Of a stretch of 61,597 nucleotides of DNA, positions 17,193 to 26,210 are shown piece after piece. The notes beneath the pieces were generated by a model. That model saw only the letters and a program-made list of their open reading frames with translations. It searched no databases and was not told the origin of the DNA. A program made the position numbers and the translations under genes. How positions within the stretch are numbered: position 1 is the first letter of the stretch; each line of letters begins with the position of its first letter. Source of the DNA: Pseudobutyrivibrio ruminis. GTDB lineage: Bacteria > Bacillota > Clostridia > Lachnospirales > Lachnospiraceae. The stretch is taken from positions 6,685-68,281 of the forward strand of contig SVES01000011.1 of NCBI GenBank assembly GCA_015057305.1. Direction: 5' to 3'.

Positions 17193-18551
17193 ATGGTTTT
17201 TCATACCTTTATAGATCCAATCAAATTACAGGATACACCACGCCTTTTTACCGCCCTAGCCGAGTGGCTGGCGGTTTTTGTATATTTTAATATTTACAAA
17301 CGAAGACATCATGACAGATTTTATGTTTTTCAGTGTGTGCTGACCTTATTGATACAAATTCTGTTTCAATTTGTGGCAGGTTTGTTGCCAATAGGGTTTT
17401 GGATACCAACAATGATAGGCGCAGTTGCACTTATGTATGTGGAATTGTTTTGGGTGTTGGATATCAAGCCTAAGGACTGTGGTGTTATCGCCACTCATGC
17501 CTTTGTGTTGGCGGAATTTGCCGCCAGCCTATATATTCAGCTTTATGTTTGGTGCGTAAAAATAACAGATACTGAAGGGGTTGTAGAGTCTATAGTTTTA
17601 ATGACTATCGTATATACGTTAACCTTTATTACCTATTTTAGATTTGAAAGAGGAAATATTCCTTCAGATAGAAATCTAAATGTAAATATGAAGGAGCTAA
17701 CAAGTGTTGTTCTTACTGGAATTGGAGCTTTTATAATGTCAAATATAAGCTTTGTCAATTCAAGAACACCATTTTCAGCTACTGAAAATATGCTTTATGT
17801 CAGAACCTTGGTGGATTTTGGTGGAATGCTCATGCTGATGACTGAAATGGGAAGAAGAAACGAAATGGCAGCCAAAAACGAAAGTGATGCCATTAATCAG
17901 CTTTTTCAAAGGCAGTACGAGCAGTACAAGCTGGCTGTAGATAATTCCGAGGCCCTGCGGAAAGAAATGCATGATATGAAGCATTATGTCATGGCATTGA
18001 AAAATGAGGATGACCCAGCTAGACGAGCTGAAGTTTTGGAGGACATGGAGCAGGCTATCGCCATTCAAGAGTCCTTTATGAATACCGGTAACAAGGTACT
18101 TGATGTTATTCTTACTACCAAAAGCCTGCAATGTCAAAAGAAGGACATCACTTTAAATGCAATGGTGGACGGTGATTTGCTTTCTGATATCCATGTTAAG
18201 GATATATGCTCCTTATTTGGAAATATTTTGGACAATGCTGTAGAAGCTACCCAACAGGTGGAGGATAAGGAAAAGAGACTAATAACGCTTTCGGTTCGTT
18301 CCAGAAATCAGTTTATCATTATTGAATGTGAAAACTGCTCTGACAGTGCTAATGTAAGATTAAGAAAGAATCAAAAGAGGCGTATTTTCAGACATGATAA
18401 TCTGCCTCGTACAACTAAAAAAGATAACGTTAAGCATGGATTTGGGCTAAAATCTATTGCTCAAGTGGCGGAGAAGTATGGCGGCGCCATGAATTGTAGC
18501 TATGAAGATGGCTGGTTCAAGGTAAAGGTGTTGCTGGCTGCTAAAAAATAG
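17193..18551 (+). CDS. AgrC-like sensor histidine kinase (GHKL)
   Basis: A 452-residue kinase with about six N-terminal membrane helices (residues 20-215), a coiled linker, an atypical H box with MHDMKHYVMAL and a GHKL ATPase domain with N box NILDNAVEA and the G-rich KHGFGLKSI. CAGGAGAG precedes the start. It resembles peptide-sensing AgrC-type kinases, but no agrB/agrD-like peptide genes are beside it, so the signal may come from elsewhere. It works with the LytTR regulator encoded immediately upstream. Confidence 0.85.
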   Translation: MVFHTFIDPIKLQDTPRLFTALAEWLAVFVYFNIYKRRHHDRFYVFQCVLTLLIQILFQFVAGLLPIGFWIPTMIGAVALMYVELFWVLDIKPKDCGVIATHAFVLAEFAASLYIQLYVWCVKITDTEGVVESIVLMTIVYTLTFITYFRFERGNIPSDRNLNVNMKELTSVVLTGIGAFIMSNISFVNSRTPFSATENMLYVRTLVDFGGMLMLMTEMGRRNEMAAKNESDAINQLFQRQYEQYKLAVDNSEALRKEMHDMKHYVMALKNEDDPARRAEVLEDMEQAIAIQESFMNTGNKVLDVILTTKSLQCQKKDITLNAMVDGDLLSDIHVKDICSLFGNILDNAVEATQQVEDKEKRLITLSVRSRNQFIIIECENCSDSANVRLRKNQKRRIFRHDNLPRTTKKDNVKHGFGLKSIAQVAEKYGGAMNCSYEDGWFKVKVLLAAKK

Positions 18552-18555
18552 CTAA

Positions 18556-18643
18556 AATTCAGCACACATTCGCAAATTAAAATTTGATGGAAAGAAGCTT
18601 GTAAACAATCTTTTTCCATACAAAATTTACTTTGCTCTGAATT
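18556..18643. repeat. Imperfect 88-base hairpin downstream of the kinase gene
   Basis: AATTCAG pairs with CTGAATT at the ends. Inside, GCAAA/TTTGC, AAAATTT/AAAATTT and GGAAA/TTTCC pair in order, leaving a tip of about 15 bases. It is not followed by a T run, so it is not a simple terminator. Confidence 0.5.
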
Positions 18644-18668
18644 ATTGCAAGTTATCATGGATTTTTGA

Positions 18669-18700
18669 CAAGTTGTCCTTTAGGGCAACTTGCTTTTTTT
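18669..18700 (+). terminator. Terminator after the AgrC-like gene
   Basis: CAAGTTGTCC, loop TTTA, GGGCAACTTG, then CTTTTTTT. The rest of the 18552-18855 gap holds the hairpin at 18556, the short repeat at 18752 and the tandem repeat at 18786. Confidence 0.9.
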
Positions 18701-18751
18701 ATTTGGGTGTAAATTACTATTAGAGTTAATGGTGATATAGTTTGTCGATAG

Positions 18752-18787
18752 GCCTGTACCTAACGAGCTTGTTAGCGTAACAGGCGG
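18752..18787. repeat. Short palindromic repeat, shrunken copy (copy C)
   Basis: CCTGT..CTAAC-GAGCTT-GTTAG..AACAGG keeps the outer arms and the family core GCTTGTTAGCGTAACAGGCGGACT, but the central 50 bases of copy A are missing. Confidence 0.6.
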
Positions 18788-18825
18788 ACTTCAGGACTTC
18801 AGGACCACAGGACTACAGGACTATA
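18786..18825. repeat. Five tandem 8-base repeats
   Basis: GGACTTCA, GGACTTCA, GGACCACA, GGACTACA and GGACTATA follow without gaps. The unit begins with the GGACT tail of the palindromic repeat copy C, as if that tail had been amplified by slippage. It lies about 30 bases before the GH3 start codon. Confidence 0.85.
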
Positions 18826-18855
18826 GGCTAGCCTTAGACTAAATGGAGGATATAA

Positions 18856-21216
18856 ATGGACGCTAAAGAAATAATTTCAAAGCTTACATTGATGGAGAAG
18901 GCCGCTTTACTTAGCGGAAAAAATGAATGGGAATCAAGGGATATTCCCCGCCTGGGAATTCAATCAATTACTTTTTCTGATGGTCCTCACGGATTGCGTC
19001 GTCAGGAAGGGGCAGGTGATCATTTGGGGCTTAATGCATCACTTCCAGCCACATGCTTTCCAACAGCTGCAACAGTTGCAAATAGCTGGGATCCAAACTT
19101 AGGTGAGGAGATTGGCGCAGCGCTCGGCGAAGAGGCAGTTGCACAAGATGTAGATGTTCTTTTAGGACCAGGCCTTAACATGAAGCGTTCTCCGCTTTGT
19201 GGACGTAACTTTGAGTATTTTAGTGAGGATCCAATTCTCGCAGGTAAGATGGCTGCTTCCTATGTAAGAGGTATACAAAGCAAGCATGTGTATTCTTGTC
19301 CTAAGCATTTTGCAGTAAACTCCCGGGAGTATCGAAGAATGGCAATGAATGCAGTTGTGGATGAGCGTACCCTTCGGGAAATATACCTTACAGCCTTTGA
19401 AATAGCTGTAAAGGAAGGTGGAGCGAAGACAATCATGTCTGCCTACAACGAGGTTAATGGCAAGTATGCAAATGAAAATGACCATCTTCTAGTTGATATA
19501 TTGAGAAATGAGTGGGGCTTTGATGGCATTGTTGTTACTGACTGGGGCGCAAGTAATGATCATGTTGCAGGTGTTAAGTGTCAGTCAAATGTGGAAATGC
19601 CAAACCCAGGTCTTGATTCTGCAAGAGAAATTATAAAGGCGGCTACAGAAGGCGAAGGGCGTATTACAGAAGAAGAAATCGACAAAGCCATTCTTCCAAT
19701 TATTGAGGCTGCAATCTATTTTAAAGAAAATGACCATACAAAGGGCTTTGATAAGGAAGCACATCATGCAATCGCCAAGAAAGCAGCTGTAAATTCAGCA
19801 GTTCTTCTTAAGAACGATGAGGCTATCCTTCCACTAAAGGCTGGAACAACAGTTTGTTTACGTGGACCTTTTGTGGACAAGCCAAGATATCAGGGCTCAG
19901 GTAGCTCCCAGGTTAATTCCACAAAGGTTGAGACAATAAGAGAACAGATTTCAAACTATGATTTGAATGTTACAGATGACCCTGAAAAGGCAGACGTAGT
20001 TTTGTTCTTCTTCGGCTTGGATGAAATAGCTGAGAGCGAGGGCGCAGATAGGATGTCGATTGATGTGCCTGAGTATCAGATAAAGGAGCTGGAAGAGCTT
20101 ACAGTTTACAATAAACACATAGTTGGTGTAATGAGTGCAGGTTCTTCTGTAAAAATGCCATGGCTGGGTAATTTACAGGCATTACTTCATGGATATCTTA
20201 CAGGACAGGCTGGAGCATCAGCACTGCTAGATATTATTACAGGAAAAGAGGTTCCTACAGGAAAGCTTTCAGAGTCTTATCCATTCGCATATACGGATTG
20301 TTCTATTGTTAATTATGCAGATACAGAAAAGAGAAATCTTCAGTATCGTGAGGGACCATTCATTGGATATCGTTATTACGATACAGCTGATGTGGCAGTA
20401 CAGTTCCCATTTGGATATGGACTTAGCTACACAACATTTGAGTACTCAGCTCTTTCAGTCTCAGAGGATGGAATTAAATTCACTATCAAGAATACTGGAA
20501 GTCGTGATGGTGCTGAAATTGCCCAAATGTACATCGGCAAATCTGAATCAGGACTTATTAGACCAAAGAAGGAGCTTAAAGGCTTCAAAAAGGTATGGAT
20601 TAAGGCAGGGGAATCTGTTGATGTTACGATTCCATTTGATGATAAAACTTTTCGTTATTTTTCTACTGTTAGCAATAAGTGGGAAATCGAAGGTGGAGAG
20701 TATCAGATATATGTAGGTTCAAATGTCCGTGATATTGAGCTTACAGGAAGAATCACTAAAGCAGGCACTATCGACGAATTGCCTTATGATATCGAAAAGC
20801 TTCCAAGCTACAAGACAGGTAATGTAAGAAACGTGCATTATGAGGAGTTTGAAAAGCTATATGCTTCTCCACTTCCTGAGGAAAAGGTTGGACCACTTGA
20901 TATCAATGATGCCCTTTGTCAAATGAAGGATGCTAAAAGTGGATTGTGCAGACTTGTATACAAGGTGCTTAAGAATAATCTTGATAAATCCTACGAGAAG
21001 GGTGTTCCAGATTTAAATACAATGTTCATTTACAACATGCCATTTAGAGCAATTAGTAAGATGTCTGGAGGAATGGTAAGCAGACAGATGGTTGAATCAA
21101 TCGTCACAATTGCTAATGGACACTTTTTCCGCGGATTAGGTGGAGTAATCACAGGCTTCTTCAGCAATAGAAGCGCCAACAAGAAATACGAAGCACGTTT
21201 AAATCATAAGGAATAG
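18856..21216 (+). CDS. Glycoside hydrolase family 3 (beta-glucosidase or beta-xylosidase)
   Basis: A 786-residue GH3 enzyme in the usual order: N-terminal barrel (about 1-290) with the nucleophile Asp229 in IVVTDWGA and the substrate segment KHFAVNSREYRR, a C-terminal alpha/beta domain (about 315-500), FPFGYGLSYTTF and a fibronectin III-like domain. An extra C-terminal stretch of about 130 residues follows. No signal peptide is seen, so it should act in the cytoplasm on imported oligosaccharides. TGGAGG is nine bases upstream. The GtrA-like gene follows within 11 bases. Specificity (glucose or xylose) is not settled by the motifs. Confidence 0.88.
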   Translation: MDAKEIISKLTLMEKAALLSGKNEWESRDIPRLGIQSITFSDGPHGLRRQEGAGDHLGLNASLPATCFPTAATVANSWDPNLGEEIGAALGEEAVAQDVDVLLGPGLNMKRSPLCGRNFEYFSEDPILAGKMAASYVRGIQSKHVYSCPKHFAVNSREYRRMAMNAVVDERTLREIYLTAFEIAVKEGGAKTIMSAYNEVNGKYANENDHLLVDILRNEWGFDGIVVTDWGASNDHVAGVKCQSNVEMPNPGLDSAREIIKAATEGEGRITEEEIDKAILPIIEAAIYFKENDHTKGFDKEAHHAIAKKAAVNSAVLLKNDEAILPLKAGTTVCLRGPFVDKPRYQGSGSSQVNSTKVETIREQISNYDLNVTDDPEKADVVLFFFGLDEIAESEGADRMSIDVPEYQIKELEELTVYNKHIVGVMSAGSSVKMPWLGNLQALLHGYLTGQAGASALLDIITGKEVPTGKLSESYPFAYTDCSIVNYADTEKRNLQYREGPFIGYRYYDTADVAVQFPFGYGLSYTTFEYSALSVSEDGIKFTIKNTGSRDGAEIAQMYIGKSESGLIRPKKELKGFKKVWIKAGESVDVTIPFDDKTFRYFSTVSNKWEIEGGEYQIYVGSNVRDIELTGRITKAGTIDELPYDIEKLPSYKTGNVRNVHYEEFEKLYASPLPEEKVGPLDINDALCQMKDAKSGLCRLVYKVLKNNLDKSYEKGVPDLNTMFIYNMPFRAISKMSGGMVSRQMVESIVTIANGHFFRGLGGVITGFFSNRSANKKYEARLNHKE

Positions 21217-21226
21217 GAGAATGGAT

Positions 21227-21781
21227 ATGAATTTTTGGAATAATTTTGTTGAAAAACATCCAGCACTTGCTAAATGGGTCCGTGAGGGCGGCCTATTCGT
21301 AATCGTAAGTAATTTGATTACGGTATTTAAGTATTTATTACTTACATTTTTACCAGCAGCCTTTGCCTTTTTAGGTGATAGAAGCTTTGGATGGCCAGGT
21401 ATTCCACTTACAATAGCAGGTGAAACATTCCAGTGGAACATCTTGGGATACGATCAGGCACACGGTGGTCTTGCATATTTCACAGCTTACATGATTGCAA
21501 TGGTAATTGGCGAATGCGTAAACTTCCCAATTCAGAAGTTTTTTGTATTCCGTAATCATGACAAAGCTGGCAAGCAGATTGCATGGTATATCGTTGCATT
21601 TATTATCATCACCTGCATCGTAAACTCAATCAACTGCATTTGGGTAGCAGTAGCAGGCATGTTTGTTCCAGCATGGCTTTACAACATCGGAACAACAGTA
21701 CTCAACGGTGGCGTTTCTATGGTAGTTTTCTTCTTCGTAAACAAGATTATCTTCCCAGAAACACCAAAGGCCGACGCCTAG
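21227..21781 (+). CDS. GtrA-like small polytopic membrane protein
   Basis: A 184-residue protein with four predicted membrane segments. The segment NFPIQKFFVFRN between helices two and three matches the GtrA signature (Asn, then a basic-aromatic VFR motif). ATG at 21227 is preferred because AGGAGA lies at the right distance; ATG at 21221 touches that site. GtrA proteins help move polyprenyl-linked sugars across the membrane. It follows a GH3 gene directly and a family 2 glycosyltransferase is encoded 3.4 kb on, so a role in surface-glycan assembly is plausible. Confidence 0.75.
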   Translation: MNFWNNFVEKHPALAKWVREGGLFVIVSNLITVFKYLLLTFLPAAFAFLGDRSFGWPGIPLTIAGETFQWNILGYDQAHGGLAYFTAYMIAMVIGECVNFPIQKFFVFRNHDKAGKQIAWYIVAFIIITCIVNSINCIWVAVAGMFVPAWLYNIGTTVLNGGVSMVVFFFVNKIIFPETPKADA

Positions 21782-21789
21782 TCACAACC

Positions 21790-21877
21790 GTCCGCTGGTT
21801 ACGCCTACAAGCCTGATGAATTCTCCGCTCGGCAACACGCCTCGCTTGAGAATTATCAGAGCTTGTTGTCTACCAGC
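21790..21877. repeat. Palindromic repeat in opposite orientation (copy D)
   Basis: GCTGGTTACGCCTACAAGC..AATTCTC pairs with GAGAATT..GCTTGTTGTCTACCAGC. Read on the minus strand, the left arm is GAATTCATCAGGCTTGTAGGCG, akin to the right arms of copies A and B. It has no Rho-independent T run. Confidence 0.65.
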
Positions 21878-21918
21878 TAGCGTAGTGACAAGTATTACGT
21901 ACTTAAGAGTTTAGAAGA

Positions 21919-22038
21919 GCTGGACACATAACCTTGGCAAGCGCGAGCAAGAGGGCCCCATGCCGAATGAGGAGCTACTGCACCGCAATGAGAGTATGGG
22001 AGATGGCTTGCGGGAGCACGGAGTAATTGGAGTCCAGC
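21919..22038. repeat. Second palindromic hairpin of the same gap (copy D2)
   Basis: GCTGGAC and GTCCAGC close it. Inside, GGCAAGC/GCTTGC and CCCAT/ATGGG pair. Its right arm GGGAGATGGCTTGCGGGAGC recurs at 79-98. Together with copy D it occupies most of the 21782-22098 gap, in which I see no gene. Confidence 0.6.
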
Positions 22039-22098
22039 GGGCTAGACTTTTGAGATATATTAACTTTTAACTCATGTTGAAAGGAAGGAGAAGAGAGA

Positions 22099-25044
22099 AT
22101 GTTAGCAATCAATCCAGAGGACGTGAAAGCCGTCCTACAGACAATGATACCTCAGCTGGTTATTATCGGCGTGGTACTCGTTCTTGCAATAGTTGCTACA
22201 CTTGTAGCAATTGGCATCAAGAAGCCACTTAAGGGCTTCGTAAGAAAACAAGCATGGCTTGTATTTTTGCTTACACTTGTAATTATCGTAAGCAACGTTT
22301 TATTGGTACCTATGTACTCAATGGTAAATATGGCCATGGGTGGAGGAAAGATTTCTGAGGCTTCAATAGAGGAGGCTAAAGCACTTTGTACAGAAATCGC
22401 CGAAGAAGGTATTGTTCTTTTAAAGAATGATGAAAATGGTCTTCCACTAGCAGAAGGTTCAAAGGTTAATGTATTTGGTTGGTCATCAACAAACCCTATT
22501 TACGGTGGTACAGGTTCAGGTGCTCTTTCAGATGCATATCCAACTGTAGATTTCCTTACAGGACTTTCAGATGCAGGCATTGAGTACAACCAGGAATTAG
22601 TAGATTTCTATACAGGCTGGAGAGATTCTAGACCTTCAGTAGGAATGGTTGGACAGGATTGGACAATTCCAGAGCCTACAATTGATGAGTATGGTGATTT
22701 ATTCGAATCAGCAAAGTCATACTCAGACACAGCAATTCTTTTCATCGCACGAAGCGGTGGTGAAGGTGCAGACCTTCCAATGAGCTATGATGGAGAAGAT
22801 ACATACAATTATGATCCAGATAGTTTCTTTGGTGGCACAGGTGTGCGCTACTCAGAGTACGAGGATGATTTAGATGCTTCTAAGAGCTATCTTGAGCTTT
22901 CTAACAGAGAGCAGGCTCTCCTCGATAAGGTTACAGCTGATTATGACAAGGTAATCCTTGTAGTTAACTCAGCAAATACTATGGAGCTTGGCTTCGTTAA
23001 TGATTACTCACAGATTAAGTCAGTTCTTTACTGCCCAGGTACTGGTCAGACAGGTTTTGAAGGACTTGGCGAGATTATAGCAGGTCAGGTTAACCCATCA
23101 GGTAAGACAGCTGACACATTTGTAAATGACTTATTATCAACACCTACAGCAAATAACTTTGGTGATTTTGACTACACAAACATGGATGAGTTTGGTGTAG
23201 AAAGCATGTTTGCTGAAGGCGGTGTAGCTACACCTACATTTGTTAACTATGTAGAGGGTATCTATGTAGGATACAGATTCTATGAGACAGCATATGCTGA
23301 GGCACAGGCTGGTAACATGGAATTTGATTATGATTCAACAGTCCTTTATCCATTTGGATATGGCTTGTCATACACAACATTTACTCAGGAAATGGGACCT
23401 GTATCTTCTGATGGTACAACAGTATCATTTGATGTAACAGTTACAAATACAGGTGATGTTGCAGGTAAAGATGTTGTTCAGGTTTACTTCAACCCTCCAT
23501 ACACAAATGGTGGTATTGAAAAATCAGCAGCAAATCTTATAGCTTATGAGAAGACTGGTATGCTTGAGCCAGGTGCTTCTGAAACAGTTAGCATCTCATT
23601 TGCAGTAGAAGATATGGCTTCATATGATACATATGGAGAAGGTTGCTATGTACTTGAAGCAGGAGATTATGAAATCTCAATTAATGCAGATGCACACAAC
23701 AAAATCGCTTCTGATAATGTAACTGTTGCATCTACAGTAGTTTATGATGAATCAAATAAGCGTGAATCTGATCAGGTAGCAGCAACTAACCAGTTTGCTT
23801 TTGCTGAAGGTGAGAATTTCACATATCTTTCAAGAGCTGATGGATTTGCAAACTATGCAGAGGCAACAGCAGCTCCTACATCATTCGAAATGGGTGATGA
23901 GCTTAAGGCTACATACTTTAATGAAACAAATTATGATCCTACAGATTACAACAACGATTCTGACGTAATGCCTACAACTGGCGCAAAGAACGGAGTTGTT
24001 CTTGCAGATCTTCGTGGCGTTGACTATGATGACGCTAAATGGGATGAGCTCCTTGACGAGCTTACAGTTGCAGATATGAATACTCTTATCGCTCTTGGCG
24101 GTTATGAGACATCAGCAATTGATTCAATTGGCAAGGTTATGACATATGACTGTGATGGCCCAGCTTCAATCAATAACAACTTTACTGGACAGGGTTCTAT
24201 TGGATTCCCAGCAGCAGTTATGATTGCTTGCACATGGAATAAAGACCTTGCATATGCATTTGGCGATTCAATCGGTAAGATGGCAGATGAGATGGACGTA
24301 TCTGGTTGGTATGCTCCAGCAACAAACACACATAGATCAGCATTTGCAGGACGTAACTTTGAGTATTATTCAGAGGATGGTGTGCTTGCAGGTTGGATGT
24401 GTGCAAGTGCTGTAAACGGTGCTAGAGAGCATGGCGTATATTCATACGTTAAGCATTTTGCAACAAATGACCAGGAGACAAACCGTACAGGACTTCTTTG
24501 TACATGGCTCAACGAGCAGTCTATGCGTGAGATTTACCTCAAGTCATTTGAGATTGCATTTAAGAATTCTAATCCAGCAGCTACAATGGTAGCTTTCAAC
24601 AACATTGGTACAGAACCAGCAGAAGCTTGCTCAGCACTTCTTAACACAGTACTTCGTGGCGAGTGGGGCTTCAGAGGTCTTGCTGAAACTGATTACTTTG
24701 GTGGATATGGTTACCAGGATTCAGATAGAATGATTAGAAACGGCTGTGACTTAATGCTTGCAACATATGAGACACCTCAGTCAACAGTTACAGACCAGAC
24801 ATCAGCTACATCTGTAATTGCCATGAGACAGGCATCAAAGAATATTCTTTACACAGTAGTAAATAGCCGTGCTTATGACACAGATATTAACACAGGTTCA
24901 CCTACATGGGTTAAGATTCTTTACACAGTTGATGTTGTATTGATTCTTCTTATCGCATTCCTTGAGTACAGAACAATCAAGACATATCTAAAAAAGAAAA
25001 AGGAAATGGCACCAGTAGTTGAGGCTGAACAAGAACAGGAATAA
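22099..25044 (+). CDS. Membrane-anchored GH3 enzyme with reversed domain order
   Basis: A 981-residue protein. Two N-terminal membrane helices (about 17-39, 51-71) are followed by the domain normally found second in GH3 (about 90-330, with EEGIVLLKNDENGLPL), then YPFGYGLSYTTF and a fibronectin III-like domain (about 410-570). The catalytic barrel comes last (about 640-920), with the nucleophile Asp865 in GLAETDYFGG and AGRNFEYYSEDG. A third membrane helix (about 933-953) and a charged tail end it. The main part should lie outside the cell, tethered at both ends. The same reversed order is known for Butyrivibrio fibrisolvens BglA. GAAGGAGAAG precedes ATG. Confidence 0.88.
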   Translation: MLAINPEDVKAVLQTMIPQLVIIGVVLVLAIVATLVAIGIKKPLKGFVRKQAWLVFLLTLVIIVSNVLLVPMYSMVNMAMGGGKISEASIEEAKALCTEIAEEGIVLLKNDENGLPLAEGSKVNVFGWSSTNPIYGGTGSGALSDAYPTVDFLTGLSDAGIEYNQELVDFYTGWRDSRPSVGMVGQDWTIPEPTIDEYGDLFESAKSYSDTAILFIARSGGEGADLPMSYDGEDTYNYDPDSFFGGTGVRYSEYEDDLDASKSYLELSNREQALLDKVTADYDKVILVVNSANTMELGFVNDYSQIKSVLYCPGTGQTGFEGLGEIIAGQVNPSGKTADTFVNDLLSTPTANNFGDFDYTNMDEFGVESMFAEGGVATPTFVNYVEGIYVGYRFYETAYAEAQAGNMEFDYDSTVLYPFGYGLSYTTFTQEMGPVSSDGTTVSFDVTVTNTGDVAGKDVVQVYFNPPYTNGGIEKSAANLIAYEKTGMLEPGASETVSISFAVEDMASYDTYGEGCYVLEAGDYEISINADAHNKIASDNVTVASTVVYDESNKRESDQVAATNQFAFAEGENFTYLSRADGFANYAEATAAPTSFEMGDELKATYFNETNYDPTDYNNDSDVMPTTGAKNGVVLADLRGVDYDDAKWDELLDELTVADMNTLIALGGYETSAIDSIGKVMTYDCDGPASINNNFTGQGSIGFPAAVMIACTWNKDLAYAFGDSIGKMADEMDVSGWYAPATNTHRSAFAGRNFEYYSEDGVLAGWMCASAVNGAREHGVYSYVKHFATNDQETNRTGLLCTWLNEQSMREIYLKSFEIAFKNSNPAATMVAFNNIGTEPAEACSALLNTVLRGEWGFRGLAETDYFGGYGYQDSDRMIRNGCDLMLATYETPQSTVTDQTSATSVIAMRQASKNILYTVVNSRAYDTDINTGSPTWVKILYTVDVVLILLIAFLEYRTIKTYLKKKKEMAPVVEAEQEQE

Positions 25045-25075
25045 GGAATCTTTAGATACATTTGACAGTAATTAG

Positions 25076-25104
25076 TTGATGATAATTACGAGATTTGTTA
25101 AAAT
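25076..25104 (+). promoter_or_regulatory. Promoter of the glycosyltransferase gene
   Basis: TTGATG, 17 bases, TAAAAT with an extended -10 (TG one base before). Confidence 0.55.
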
Positions 25105-25122
25105 CATAAAGGTTACTTAAAA

Positions 25123-25142
25123 GGGGACGGGCAACCGTCCCC
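25123..25142 (+). promoter_or_regulatory. Leader hairpin with GNRA tetraloop
   Basis: GGGGACGG-GCAA-CCGTCCCC is a perfect eight-base-pair G+C-rich stem just after the predicted transcript start and ten bases before the ribosome site. It is followed by ATTTTG rather than a long T run, so it is more likely a 5' stabiliser or weak attenuator than a terminator. Confidence 0.55.
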
Positions 25143-25163
25143 ATTTTGATTAGGAGACTTTAT

Positions 25164-26180
25164 ATGAAATTACTTAGTTTTGCAGTACCTTGTTACAATT
25201 CTGCAGCTTATATGGAACATTGCGTTGAAACTTTATTACATGGTGGAGAGGATGTAGAAATCATCATTGTTGATGACGGCTCAGTAAAGGATAATACAGC
25301 TGAAATAGCTGATAGACTTGCAGCGGAGCATCCTACCATAATTAAGGCTGTTCATCAGGAAAACGGAGGTCATGGGCAGGCTGTAAATACAGGCTTAAAG
25401 AATGCAACAGGTTTATTTTTTAAGGTTGTTGACTCTGATGATTGGGTTGACGAGGAAGCCTATGATAAAATTCTTAGGGTTTTAAGAAATTCAGTAGAAA
25501 ATGGCAAACAGTTAGATATGCTTATTTCAAACTATGTGTACGAGAAAGAGGGCGCTCATCACAAAAAGGTAATGTCATACTCTAATCTACCAAAGAATAA
25601 GTATTTCACATGGGATGATGCTGGACATTTTAAAAAGGGACAGTATATTTTGATGCACTCAGTTATCTATCGTACAAAGCTTCTTAGAGATTGCGGTTTG
25701 GAGCTTCCAAAGCATACCTTCTATGTAGATAACATTTATGTTTTCTACCCATTGCCTTATGTAAAGACTATGTATTACCTTGATGTTGATTTTTACAGGT
25801 ATTATATCGGTCGAGAGGATCAGTCCGTAAATGAAAAGGTGATGATTAGTCGTATTGATCAGCAGATTAAGGTTAATAAGCTTATGCTAGAGGCATACGA
25901 TTATAAAAATATCAAGAATGACCATGTTAAGAAATACATGTTTAACTACCTGGAGATGATTACTGTTATTTCCACAGTACTTCTAATGAAAAGCGGTACT
26001 AAGGAGCACCAGGAAAAGCGACATGCTTTATGGAAATACATTAAAGAACAGGATTATTACCTTTACAGAAAGCTTCGCTATGGATTTATGTGTGCAACCA
26101 CTAATTTGCCTGGACATGGCGGTCGTGCCATTTCAATAACTGCATATAAGATTGCACAAAAAGTAGTAGGATTTAACTAG
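25164..26180 (+). CDS. Family 2 glycosyltransferase
   Basis: A 338-residue GT2 enzyme: N-terminal SFAVPCYNSAAYMEHC and EIIIVDDGS (nucleotide-sugar site), then VVDSDDWVD, the DxD-like metal site. No membrane segment is clear. ATG at 25164 with AGGAGA upstream is chosen over ATG at 25146. It should transfer a sugar from a nucleotide donor in the cytoplasm during glycan assembly. The upstream promoter and the terminator overlapping its stop codon make it a single-gene unit. Confidence 0.88.
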   Translation: MKLLSFAVPCYNSAAYMEHCVETLLHGGEDVEIIIVDDGSVKDNTAEIADRLAAEHPTIIKAVHQENGGHGQAVNTGLKNATGLFFKVVDSDDWVDEEAYDKILRVLRNSVENGKQLDMLISNYVYEKEGAHHKKVMSYSNLPKNKYFTWDDAGHFKKGQYILMHSVIYRTKLLRDCGLELPKHTFYVDNIYVFYPLPYVKTMYYLDVDFYRYYIGREDQSVNEKVMISRIDQQIKVNKLMLEAYDYKNIKNDHVKKYMFNYLEMITVISTVLLMKSGTKEHQEKRHALWKYIKEQDYYLYRKLRYGFMCATTNLPGHGGRAISITAYKIAQKVVGFN

Positions 26181-26210
26181 TCTAATGACCAGTTAAATCC
26201 TACTATATTT
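26165..26210 (+). terminator. Terminator overlapping the glycosyltransferase stop codon
   Basis: AGTAGGATTTAACT (containing the TAG stop's first bases) pairs perfectly over 14 bases with AGTTAAATCCTACT and is followed by ATATTTTAT. The hairpin may also serve the opposing small gene. Confidence 0.8.

Noticed and set aside
18786..18825. Tandem repeats as a CRISPR array
   Set aside because: Unit is 8 bases with no spacers.
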